Shown: positions 10,460 to 22,700 of the stretch, piece after piece
How the letters are laid out: each line of letters starts with the position of its first letter
How positions within the stretch are numbered: position 1 is the first letter of the stretch
NCBI GenBank assembly: GCA_032718475.1
Contig: JAUCBJ010001588.1
Location: 1-64,000, forward strand
Source: Nemertoderma westbladi
Taxonomy: Eukaryota; Xenacoelomorpha; Nemertodermatida; Nemertodermatidae
Reading direction: 5' to 3'
Length of the DNA stretch: 64,000 nt
Position numbers and translations under genes: made by a program
The notes under the pieces: generated by a model
Told to the model about the DNA's origin: nothing
What the model saw: only the letters and a program-made list of their open reading frames with translations
Databases searched by the model: none

Positions 10460-13400
10460 TTATTTTTCTATTTGGACTGAATTATCTAAATTATGTACAG
10501 CTGTAGTCAGGATATCAGCTATTTGACCCTGATTTGTTTCTCTCAGACATTGACAGAAAGTAAGAAAATCGTTGTATGACCTTCTAATTATCGCGTTGAC
10601 CAGTTCATTATTCTTTGCCACTGTGGTTTCTTTACTATTGATTGATTTAGCTATAGAATCCCTAAAAACTTGTTTCCTACGAAGTAATTTTATTACATAG
10701 TTTGGTTCGACTCTATTAACTAATACAAACTTATATTTAGTTAGTATCAACGGAAACTTTTTATCATCATCTGTTGTTTTATCCTCTAAAATATTTACTA
10801 TATGAGTTTGATGTGTTTCCTTTAATCCTTCAATAAATATTTCGTAATTGTTTTCTGTACCCCATTTTATTGCCTCCAATAAAGTCTTTATTTTACTGAA
10901 TACATTTGGTTTCGAGTTAATTATAGATAAAACATCCCGAGACAAAGTTCGTTTAGCTTCTAAGAAAATTATAAGTTCTAATATTTCTAGTTTATCTAGA
11001 AGATCATTCTCCTTAGACGCTATTTTCTTCCAATGTGAACTTAAATCACCTGTATATTTTTCTCTTATTAAGTTGCTTTCCATATGTTTATGAAACTTAC
11101 ATTTGACTTTATTATCTGAAATATTTTCATCGATTTTAATAAAATGGAAACAAATTTCTTCTCTACAGTTAATTTCATTGTGCTGTTCGCATTTTGAATT
11201 ACATTGACATTATATCTGAAAACTAAACGAAATGTTTTTTATTCGAATTTGTTTAAGGAATTCCTGCAATGAATTATTAAGATAACACTTCACTTTATTG
11301 ACCAGCTGTGGATCCGATCTCCTTTTCCTTCCAGTTGAAATGCTTTCTGTATCAACCTCTTCAGTTCTAATGATCTGAACTTTGACCCGATGCAACGAAT
11401 TAGCAGATCTTTCCAAGATAATCTCATGATTACTATCTAAATATATCTGAGCAACTCTGTGGTATAGTTTAGGTTGAATTTCTCCATCTCCTACAATGTA
11501 GGACAAATCTATAGTTCTCTTAATTAAACGGTAGTACAAACTTTCTGGTAAGAAACTATCGAATATTATATAAAATTCCAAGCTGGAATATTTTGGTACA
11601 AACGGATTTATATTTACTGGCTTCAGTCTGCACGGAACGTAATAGGATCGCTTTATATTTTGGTTTAAAGTTCCTTTAATCTGAGGCAAAACTCTTTCAC
11701 ATAGTAAATCAAAACGTTCTAGAATATTCAACATAAAATGTTTTTTATCAAGAACGCCTTCCCACAGATAATCAAGGAGTTCTTCATGTAATATACCATT
11801 GTCGTCCAGATCCTTCCAGAAAGTAAAGTGTTGTTTCTTTATTTTATCCTTAACAGTTATTATTTTGGTAAACATTCCACTCAACCATTCTGGGCTCATT
11901 ATAACAGTGTCTCTTAGAGATTCATCATCAAAGTAAATTATTGTACCCAAATCGTGGTAAAATTCTAACATTGTTTTCAAACCAATGTCATTCATTTCTA
12001 CATCAATAGCATTTAACTTTACTTTTAATTCGTCAATGTTAATATAAACTTTGCCATCGTTTATTAATTGAGACACAAGTTGCTCAAATTGTAAATATTG
12101 TAGAGGTATTTCCTCTTTGAACCTAATCATTTCTTTGGCAATCTCTTGCTGCAAATTCTCCAGTTCTTCAGCGCTATCACTCACAATTTCTTTATTATTT
12201 TCTAATGCATAAAATTTCTTTACTAAATTACTTGTAAGGTGAGTTTTATCTATATAGTTGTTAATGGATTTAAAAATATTAGTTGCCAATTTTGATTGAG
12301 TTCTAAAATCAGCATCTAAACTACCTTTATGAGTTCCGACTATAAATACTGGTGGGCCGACAACATTTGATGTTTTTTCATCAAAATTCGCACCAAATAA
12401 GTAAATACTCCTTAACCAAAAATCTATAAATTCAATATTGGTCATCTCGCCATAAACTTTTCTGTTGGTGTCATCAGCTCTAACAATAACATCAGCTGTC
12501 TTGTCGAGATCTTGTGTCAAATCAAATACAATTATGTAAATAGCCCGTCTACTTAGAAACATCTGATGGGTTGTATAATAAATACATTGGCCTCCAAAAT
12601 CGACTATCTGTAGAGAAAAGCGACTGTCTTCCTCAATAAATTTAGCCAGAATATCTTGAGGTTTACCAGATGTTAGTATATCTTCTACTCCTTTAGATAT
12701 GTTTGCAGGGATTTGTGTTTCAGAAGAATCATGTGTGGATTGAATACATTCTGTACCTTCTCTATGTCTACCAATGTTTCCCTCTGTGACCCTGACTTCA
12801 CATTCATTACTGATCTGTTCTTTATTGCGTGTAATTTTGGAAACTAACCTCCTGCATAAACTAACGGTTGAAACTTTATTAGCACTTCCACTTGCAACTG
12901 TAATAGGAATCTTTGTAGGTTTAACATTAGCTGCTGATGAAGAGGTTGAAACTATGGGAGTCGCACTTCCAACAACCTTTCCAGAAGTTCCAGAATCATC
13001 ACTTTTATTTTCTGCAACTTGTTTACTTTCTAGAACAGTTTTTGCTATTTGTTTAGTAACAAAGTCATTGACATCTTTCTCCAAGTTTTCTTTATCTTTA
13101 TCTCGTAAGTTGGTCCAATCTGTGTTTTGTTCGGTATTTATAATACAGTTAGCAGATGAGTCAATACCATCAGTTATTTGTTCATTAATATCAAACGGTT
13201 GACCAATAAGGGCCTTCTTCAAACTAGTTTTACCAGCCCTCTCTTGTCCCACTAACATTAACCGGGTTTTCAGTATCCATGTAGTCAGTCCCTTTAGAAA
13301 GAGCTGCTTTATAAGCAGCCAATGCTTCTGGGCCTCTCGCCATTATCTCTATCGGCAGTTTTTGTTCTTTTATATAATTAATTAAAAGTTTTGGAACTTT

Positions 13401-13771
13401 CAGTGAATTTAATTCACTTATAGTCAGAAGTCCCATATCTCTGAATTTATTAACAATTTCCATTGTTAAAACTTCATCTAAACCCCAAATACTAACCAGA
13501 TTCTGGGTTGTTAACTCAGAAATATCTGCATCCAGTTTAAAGTAAAGTTCTTTCTCTTTATCTGAAAAAACATCAACAGTAGATTTAATTATATCAGTTA
13601 TCTTACCCTGAAGTGGTTTATTAATGGGACCAACCCATCCAATATACTCAACAATTTCATTTAATTCTTCAGCTTTCTCCAATATACTTTCCACCAGTTT
13701 GATACTTTTCTTTGTTTCAGTTTGACCTTTACGGAACGTATCAATTACTGTAATTGTGCCGCGATCATCTC
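10460..13771 (-). CDS. Exon 4: last WD40 strand, linker, Roc-COR GTPase, Cys/His segment, two CARDs
   Basis: The acceptor is ...TTATACAG (plus ctg 13,772-13,774). After DDRGTITVIDTF comes a ~170-residue helical linker with ARGPEALAAYKAAL, seen just before Roc in invertebrate ROCO proteins. Roc motifs: P-loop GQERAGKTS, G3 IVDFGGQ, G4-like VGTHKG. COR motifs: FYHDLGTIIYFDDE, VIMSPEWLSGMFTKII. Then C-rich CQCNSKCEQH...CREEICFHF...CKFHKH, and two CARD-like bundles (SIINSKPNVFSKIKTLLEAI...LKETHQTHIVNIL; INSKETTVAKNNELVNAI...CLRETNQGQIADIL). Breaks: an extra base in plus-strand cattaac (13,256-13,262) shifts the frame just before the P-loop, and TAA at 11,210-11,212 lies between COR and the Cys segment. 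The frame is otherwise open for ~3.3 kb. Confidence 0.85.
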
Positions 13772-16700
13772 CTGTATAAAGTATAATTATTGTTATTTAA
13801 ATTGACTAATAATTGTAAATATTCCATTATTCCTCCCCAAGAGTGGACATTCATTATTACGTAATATAGCAATGATAAACAGAACACTAGGATGGTTAAA
13901 ATTACAAAAATTTGTTTTTTTGCATAATTTATGATCCGAAGTACAAAACTGAAATACAATTTCTATGAATTTCACTCGTTTCCCGAAGCGCCATCTAGCG
14001 GACATAGTTTCACTGTTTCAAGCATTGACAGAATTCCGATCGGAGGTACGGTCCAATATTTCTTCGTACCACAGTCCCAAAGGGTGGTGAGGTTCCAAAC
14101 TCAACACCGCTATTGGGGAAGCTAAGGCAATTATTGGCAATAACCAATATAATGATGCTACTATGATCCAACGTGATCTCACTGCTGTTAAAGCCGCTAG
14201 GGGGCGTGGGAGCAGTAGTCTTGAGGACGGGGTACCAGCTGTTGTTCACCAGTGGTCATTGACTCGGTGGATCCTGCAACTGCTGACGATTCCAGGCCCG
14301 TTATCTGTAGGTTTGAGAACCGAGGTCAACCTATCTGTTTGTGGGAAGGTTGCGTGGTCTTATACCAACGTAGTGCACAGGGCCAGTTGTGTTTATTTTC
14401 ATAATATCCAAACAACGTCAGTCGCTCCCATCTCTGAAACACCCTGACCCAAATATTCTTGCGTCTAAAGTCGTGTATTAATCCTCTTGTCCCTCTTGTT
14501 AAGCTGGAATATGTTGGACACACTATCCAACACCTGCTTGAACGCGTTAGACAGCACCAGGATGGGACTGCTAAGGATGGTAGCGAACAAGTCAAGACTG
14601 TACACAACCACATCATGACACACCGTGGCGTGCCCAATACACGCTGGCTGACTGACTGGCGCGAGCTATTTAAACATTTCAAAGTAATTGCACGCCACCT
14701 AGTGTTTTTTTGTTGGGTGCAATCTTCGCCCGCGTCCAATTTTCGCCCGCGTCCAATCTTCTCCCGCGAGCAACCTTCGCCCAATAAGACTTGTGTGAGG
14801 AACCATTTTAGTGACAAATTGAAGGTAAGGGGCAGGTTAGAAAGACGGCGTTTTCTAACCAAAACAATAAACGTTGGTGTTACAAACTGAGGGACGGCTT
14901 TTTCTAACCAATACAATAATTGTTTATTGGGCGAATGTTGCTCGCTGGCGAAGATTGCTTGCGGGCAAAGGTTTCACGCGGGCCAAGTTTGCTGCGTACC
15001 TGTTTTTGCCAGTTCTGCAAAAGCTTGAAATGTATTTTATTCGCACTCGCCGGCCCATTATCAACATGCAGAAATGTGATTGGCAAGAGTTCGTGGTGCT
15101 GCATCCCAGTGGATAGTAACTGGTCTCTCTTTGTTTTATTGCCAGTTCCTTCTCCTTTTGGGACTTCACACTCTAAATATCATCTATTGGCTTGGCCTCC
15201 TGAGAATGCCTTCCTTCGTGAGACGAAACTCCATTAATAATACACTTCTCAGCGGGTAATTTGAAAAAGGCCATGCATTCATATTTTGTTTCATCACGGG
15301 TCTAAATTATCATTAGCATGTTTAGCATGTTATAAATTAGCATGTGGGGCGAGCCACGAAGTGAGTGAGCCTTAGCGTAGTGGTACCATTAATCAACCTG
15401 TCGTTCTGTCGTTCTGTCGTTTTCAATTTTAAACGTTAATAACTCGGCCAATCTTTGATGAAATCTATCCAAACTTGGTACACATGTTGTTTGGCAAAAG
15501 TTTAGAAATTTTCCAAGTAGAATTTCCGTGTGGCCTTCGAGAAGCTAAGATAATAGCAGTTAATTAGTTAATTAAGTTGATTGCGGTGAAAACGCCATTT
15601 TCAACCTGCCTTTTAAAGGAAATTAATTGTTTTACAGTATAAGATTTAAATAATTATACTTAAAAATTATACAGATATAATCCCCATACGCCATTCTATT
15701 ATAGTTTTTAATTAGTTTAAGTGATTTGCTTTAATAAATGTGTCTTTAATTGATCTAAACGTAATTAAACCGCACAATTATTGAGTACAAATTTAATCCT
15801 TCCCATTATTGGTCAAGTCTCTGCTGGTGTGGAGCTAGCTGCTGGGAGTTGTGGCTGTAGACTAACCTGAGAGGAATTGTAATAGAGGCAACCAGTATTG
15901 CTATTCCAGCCCAATCACTGAATTGTGTTTATTATAGGCTGGACGGGCCGCATAACCGTTCGACTATTACTACTATTGCTATCTCAGTTAAATGACAGAT
16001 ATAATAACATAAATACAATCCATGGCATGGCTGTTGTAGGCTTCTGAAATAGTTTATTCCACAATGTATATGTCTGGTTATTTTTTAATTGAATTTTTGC
16101 AAAGTAGTAAAATTAATGTTCTTAAAAATAATATTATTATTTTATATGTAACCTAGGAAATTAGCTACATTTTTTCGCTGCAGCTTTAAGAGTGTACATT
16201 GATTTAATATTATTTCAATACCCATATTACTACATCGGCATAAGATGCGTTGGCGTTGTATCACACATCTCCACATATCACACATCTCCACATAGATGTA
16301 TCAACAGTTACTCGCACAGTTTCGAAACTTCGCATAGTTATAACTGTATAAAGATCGTCAGTCTGCGTTTAGGAAAAATATTTTATGACAAAACAGGACA
16401 AGCGACGAGCGCAACGAGGCATATAATGAAGACGAGTACTGCGTTGACTAAATTATTATATAAACCACCTGGCTTCACATATTGATCGCATCCCTAGTTA
16501 TTATTATTATAAAGATCGTCCTAGCTTGCGTTTAAGAAATATATTTAAATACAAAACAGGACGAACGCAAAGAGGCTTATAATGAAAACGAGTACTGCGT
16601 TTATTATATTCCTATAAACCACCTGGCTTTGCATATTTAACGTGCGATTGGAAATAAGTTCGTGCTACCCTTCCGTGGGTGGTAGATGTCGCGGTTATGT

Positions 16701-19700
16701 ATTGGTGGTTGGGAAGGGTGGGGGGGGGGGGGGGGAGATTAAAAGGGGTGAACACGTACTGTCCACCTTTCTTTGATTGATTGGTGGTGTGGGTAAATTT
16801 CTCAAAACCTGATTTTGTGATACAGTCGCTGCATTTTAATTTGTATATAATAACTAGGCCTCGTGCTGCGCGAAGTCCCCACGAACGTGTTTAGTTGTTA
16901 TTGTCTAAAGAAGGACTCCGTAAGGGATCAGAAATATTGTAAAAAATCATACTTTTGAAATTTAAACCATTCTATTGTCTCGTTTATCATTGCTACTGTA
17001 CTGATTTGGTTGTGCTATACTAACCATAATATTATTAATTAATAAATTTCGTTACCCCGACCAGGAGTGTAAAGAATAAAAAAATATATTCCAAGTTATA
17101 GCCAAAACCAAAACATTTTGAAACGCTGAGAGTGATAAATCGATGAATTGTCCCAAAATGGCGTACCCCCCACCGATAACCACCGATAGTATTCGTAAAA
17201 GTACTTCGCGAAGATCGCGACGTTTGCGAAGTTAAATTTTGTGTTTACCAATACTATAGGTGGAGCTACGCAAACCCTCCGTGAACGCAGATTAAGATTC
17301 AGTGGGCACTGCTGGCGAAGTAAAGACGAGGTCATACCAGATCTACTTCTCTGGCAACCAACTCATGGAAAGCGTAGTCGTGGACGACCTGCCATAACAT
17401 ATATAGATCAACTTGAAAGGGATACTGAACTTGGGAGAAACGAAATTGCGACAACTATGGAGAATCGGGAAGCCTGGAAGGATCTCATTTCCACTGTCCG
17501 AGTTCGCTCGACCAAGTAGTAGTAGTATAGTATCAAATATACTTGACCTTTCAACAAGTAAAGCCTGTTCCCTTCCATGAAATAATAATGTGCACATAAA
17601 TACTGACAAACAAACAATCAGACGATTTTGTTTACAGCAATACGTACAGTCCTAAAGATCTTCTAAGTATTATTATACAACTTACCAATTATGATATTGT
17701 GATTATTTGAAAAGAAAGCAATAGTAGTAATAATGTCATATGTGGTCCAAATTCTTTTAATGATTTCTCCAGTTATACATGTTATTATATTTATATAGAC
17801 ATCTTCAAAAGGCCAATTTGTAGTGGCAATTGTGTCATTTGATGGACAATAAACAATTTTACTTTGTCGACCACCTTGATATTTCATATTCCTGATCCAA
17901 ATTAGTTCCCCAGTTACACTAGATTGGCAATATATACCATCTGCTGCATTGTAAACTATAAACGTATCATCTCTTCTCCAACATAAATTCATTGGTTCAT
18001 CAACACGAAATTTCCATAGTAATTCACCAATCTCTGTTGACCAGATTTTTATGGAATTGTCTTTGTGTCCACTTGTTGCAATGTTAGATCCACAGTGATT
18101 GTACTGAATATCCCAAACTAAACAATTATGACTCTGCCAAGATCTAAGAGTCCACCGACGCATGTCTTCATTAATTTTTATAATATATATTTTCCCACAG
18201 CTTGAACTGATGCAGATGCTATCTCGGTTAGATGGGTGACATTTTAATCCGGTCAATAAACTGGTTTCTTCAAGCTGAAACTCGGATCTGGAAATATGTA
18301 AAACTTGTTTCCAATGAGGTTTATGTTCCCATATTAAAACACCATCTTTACTACACGCAAAAATAAGTTGACCATCACACGAAAGTGATATTATTCTATT
18401 GAAGTACGAATGTGATGCATCTGGTAAAGTTTCTAATACATAAAGGTTTGATGCATCTGCTATGGTAATTTCATTTTCTCTACAATAAACAAATGTTGAT
18501 CCACCAGGGAATATCTGAATGTCCTGTATACCCTCCTTCCATGTATAGCTGTGGCATAAGAAAAACAACAAATAGAGAGATAAAAGGAGTTGAAGACAAG
18601 GGGAATTTTTTATTTCTTTCCATAGCAATGGACTAAGGAAAATGACTATATAATTAAAGTCAATATTTATAATATGTATAACTCTAACTGTAGCAAAACC
18701 ATGAAATATACAAATTTATAGTTTCTCAACTCAACTAAAAGTAGAAGAATTCGTGTTTAAATGAAGTACAGTAGGAGATAGTGCATTTCCACTGGTGAAG
18801 TTGGAGCGAGTGAAAATGAATTAGGTCGTAGATGATTGATAGGTGAACGATTAGTTTTTGGTATAGTGCTTTGTAGATTAGGTCCTATTGTAGTGAAGTG
18901 GGAGTTGAAAGTTTCAGCTATTTGTTTTGGGTCTGTAATTATTGTAGTATCTGTGTTTGTTTTTATAACTAATTTATTTGGAGTTGAAGTTTTTGATGAT
19001 TTGTTTTGTACGGAGTTGATAATAGTCCATGTTTTACGTGGGTCAGAACCGTTTATTTAAAATTGTTTTGCGTAATATTTTTTTCAGCTGCATGGAGTGT
19101 TGTTGTTAATTGGTTTCTGTAGGTATTGAATTTTTTTTTCTTTGAGTCTGAGTTGTTATGTAAGTAGTTACGGTATAATTTATCTTTATTTCGAATAGAT
19201 TGTAGTAAGCAATTTGTAATCCAAGGTTTAAGTGATCTAATTTTATGGTTGATGGGTTTAGATTGCAGGTGCTTGGAGGAAATTATAGTTAATTCTTAAT
19301 AAAATCGATCTAATTTCTGGGTTTTTGGTATGGATTAGTTAATATCTGACAATAAAGTGGATTTGCTGAAATTTTTGAAGTCGTAGACTGTACGTTGTTT
19401 TGGTTTGTTAAAGACACATTGGAATTTTTGAAGGACAATAAAAGTTGCATGGTGATCGGAATTGCCAATTTTGCAGTGGAATGAGCCTGCGTTCGCAATA
19501 GCTAAAGTAATGTTAGTAATGACTATAGGGAAAGGCATGGGCACTGGGCAGCCTTGAATAGGCTTTCCAGGATTTGGAAGTCACCGAGAATTAATCGGAA
19601 ACGGTCCGATTATTTAGAGCAGCAGTAGTTCCAGTACTCCTCTACGGGAGTCCATGCTGGGCTCTTACTGCTGAGGACACCAAATCTCTGGATGGCACAT

Positions 19701-22700
19701 TCACAAGAATGCTACGCCGGGTTCATTGTGTCAAATACAATGCACACATCTCCAACCAGACACTATATAACATTGGAGGTGTCTCATCGGTTCCCCCAAG
19801 CTTGACACTAGAACAAATAGGGAGATAGAAATAGAAACAATAGGGAGTTGTGGCGGCGCAATTTTGTCGAAAAGCCGGCACAGCATTCTTAAAAATGCAG
19901 CCGCAATGCAGCATGCCGATACTACTACTAATGTTAGTAATAATATGGTCTAGTAATGTTTTCGAGTTTGTTCTGGGGTCAATGCGTGTGGGGTGCCTAA
20001 GTAATTGTATAAAGCCGTATGAGTTAAGCAAGTTTAAACATGTCTTTTGGGTAAGATTATCTTAAGTTTTTAATATGTCAATGTTTATAACACCGGTAAT
20101 TACTACATCTAGGTTTTTATTACTAAGGCTCTGTAGCGAATTGTCAAGCAAATTTAGATATTCGTTAGGTGAAATTGCGTCAGTTCTATAGATAGTACCG
20201 ATTATTAGAGATTTGGAATGAGAGCGGGAGATTTTGACCCAAGAATTTTCGAGGCCCGGTATCTGGAGTTCGTTGCATGTGGAGTTGTGAAGGGAATCGC
20301 TGACAGATGGCAGTGCCGCCACGAATTCCCGGATTGACGGTTTGCAACAATAGGTGGATGGTAACGGCTAATTTGAAAAAGGTTTAATAAAGTTTCGTCA
20401 TTAAAAAAAGTTTCGGTAAAGGTAACAATATCAAATTTATAATTTAAAGTTTGGATAAAAATGTTAATTGCATCAAAATTCAAGGGAAGACTTCGACCAT
20501 TTAAGTGAAAAATAGAAAATGAATCTAATTTAGTACAGTAGGCAAAAATTCTGTGTTAAATGAGTGATCAGTGAACGGGCCTTTGTCAAAAGTTATATTG
20601 GTTAAATTTTGATCCGCGTCAATGTTGGAGAATGATTGATCTGATATAGATGGGTTGGGTTGATCAGTTTTATTTTTGTTCAAATATTTCAGTATCTATT
20701 CTTCATTAAAAATGTCATTAAATGGAAATATTTCCTGATAGCAGTAAATACAAAATTGTTCGATATTGTTGTCATAAATCTCGCTACTAAGTAGGTGTCA
20801 ACCACACGGTAAATGGTAAGTTGCTTTACATAATGCACAAGAAAGGCTAATATCTGTACCGGTATTATAAGAATAGCAGAAGGCGCAGGGTGCAGGAGGT
20901 GGTGAATGACATGTAATTCAAAGAAAAGCGGTATGGCAAAACAAAACAAAGTCTAACAAAAAAGGCACTAAAAAAAATCAGCCTCATAACCGACTCACTT
21001 AAGCCATAAACAGATAAGTGAGAATATTACTATTAAACTGCACTTCTTCTATAGATTTTTTTTTTCTGATTATACATTTAGTCCAGATTTACTTTTTCCA
21101 TATACATATATATATATGCACTTCTATAGAGATCTAACTTACTAAACTCGATGCGAACAAAGTCAAAATGTAACTTACACAAACTTTAACCATGATGAAA
21201 TTCCTGAATCAGATTCTGTCAATGGTGTTGATCTCAAGCGTTCATGCTTCATTATTGGTGGCGTAATTTGTTGGAATCCACTTGTTGTTACAATGTCTAT
21301 ATAAAATTAAAACAATAAATTATGAATATATTTATTTTAATCCCATAACATACGGAATATTAGTTAAATAATAATACAAATAGATAACAGGGTAACACTC
21401 ATACGAGTAAGATAATTATATACAATACAGTAAGTAGCCTACGTATGAATTCATATAATTTAAATGTACAGAGGCAGAAAAATATAAGGCGATTAAAATA
21501 TGGCAAACAGTGATAAAAAATAATTATTTGGGGAGACCCAGGGTGAGAAGGAAAAGAGCGCATCGAAGGTCAGTCGCGCATGGGGGAATGCCAGGGCAAG
21601 ATTTGAAGTGCAATTTAGTGTCAGCCGGATAGTTGCACAGCAACCAGATGCAACCATCATCCGCTTTCCAACAGTTGGGACTGCTGCAAAGAGTCTGATG
21701 ACACCCGTTGGAGAGAAGCAACGCCGCTGCACGGCGGCGGAAGCTGGACAGGCCTCCCAACCTGATGTCACAATCGGGGTTGACGACGTTGTCTACGGCG
21801 TCTAGTATCGCAGTGGAGGAGGAGAACTTGCTTACTCCACACCACAGTTTAAAATAAAAGGCGCGACATTTGCGAACATGTTCTAGAACGGCAATATTCT
21901 CGGAGGGTGTGAAAATATCGCACCCATGCGTGACTGCAGGGAAGACCACCGAGAGCCATAGACGTTTTGCTGAGTCTAACGAGATCAGAGACATATTTAT
22001 TTTCGAGGCTAAGTGGACACAGCATGCCAGACCCCTTTTGTGCAAGTGCGCGAAGTGACCGCTGGGGCCATTTTTGGTTGAGAGAGTTATACCGAGATAA
22101 TTAAACTCACTGACAAATTCGATCTTCGTACCATTGTAAATTAGAACATCATTGTTACACATGCGACCTCCCCGGCGAAATTTTATGGCTTTGGTTTTGG
22201 ATAAATTTACGGTTAGGTCATTTACCTTACAATAGTCAACTAGAGAATCAAGACCATTTTGTACGTCAACAATCGAGTTACCATATATTGCCAGGTCGTC
22301 GGCATACATAATAACAAGGCAGCCAGCTGCAACTAAAATACTAGGTAGATCTGCAACAAACAAACTAAATAAAAGAGGTGAAAGTTTTTCCCCTTGCACA
22401 ACACCAATGGTCTGAATTATCGGCTGTAGAACGTATGCACCAACACAAATGTTGACAAAATTAATAGCAATAAGGGCCCAAATACAGGATATAAAATGTT
22501 TGCTGACACCGAAACGAGATAATTTAAAACAAATTTTTTGCCTGTTAACGGAGTCAAAAGCTTTGGTAAAATCAACAAAAACACAATACACATGACCACC
22601 TGCGGGTTGTAGCGATGTACGAATGAAGTTATACAGTAAATTGACAGCCATTTTTGTGGAATGCTTTTTTCGAAAGCCGAACTGCTGGACCGGTAAAATA

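Larger units (their letters stand above)
13772..17685 (-). other. Intron 3 of the caspase/ROCO gene
   Basis: GT-AG intron of 3,914 bp. It contains possible CTCF-type motifs (13,990; 14,194), a possible GIY-YIG fragment, inverted-repeat DNA at 14.7-15.0 kb, a diverged local duplication at 16.3-16.6 kb, a 15-bp G run near 16,720 and a LINE 3' end at 17.26-17.53 kb. The 15,000-16,340 part shows nothing I can name. Confidence 0.7.
18549..21178 (-). other. Intron 2 of the caspase/ROCO gene
   Basis: GT-AG intron of 2,630 bp with a pyrimidine-rich tract before the acceptor (TTTTTCTTATGCCACAG). Nearly all of it is a LINE (PHD finger, endonuclease, linker) interrupted by another LINE insertion. The ~240 bp nearest exon 3 hold nothing recognised. 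Confidence 0.75.

Noticed and set aside
11210-11212. Programmed readthrough or recoding of the TAA
   Set aside because: TAA is not a selenocysteine codon, I saw no conserved readthrough context, and a frameshift lesion exists in the same exon; decay or sequence error is simpler.
13250-13262. Tiny intron to explain the frame change before the P-loop
   Set aside because: The only GT...AG pair spans about 11 nt, too short to splice; a one-base insertion restores the expected family motif.
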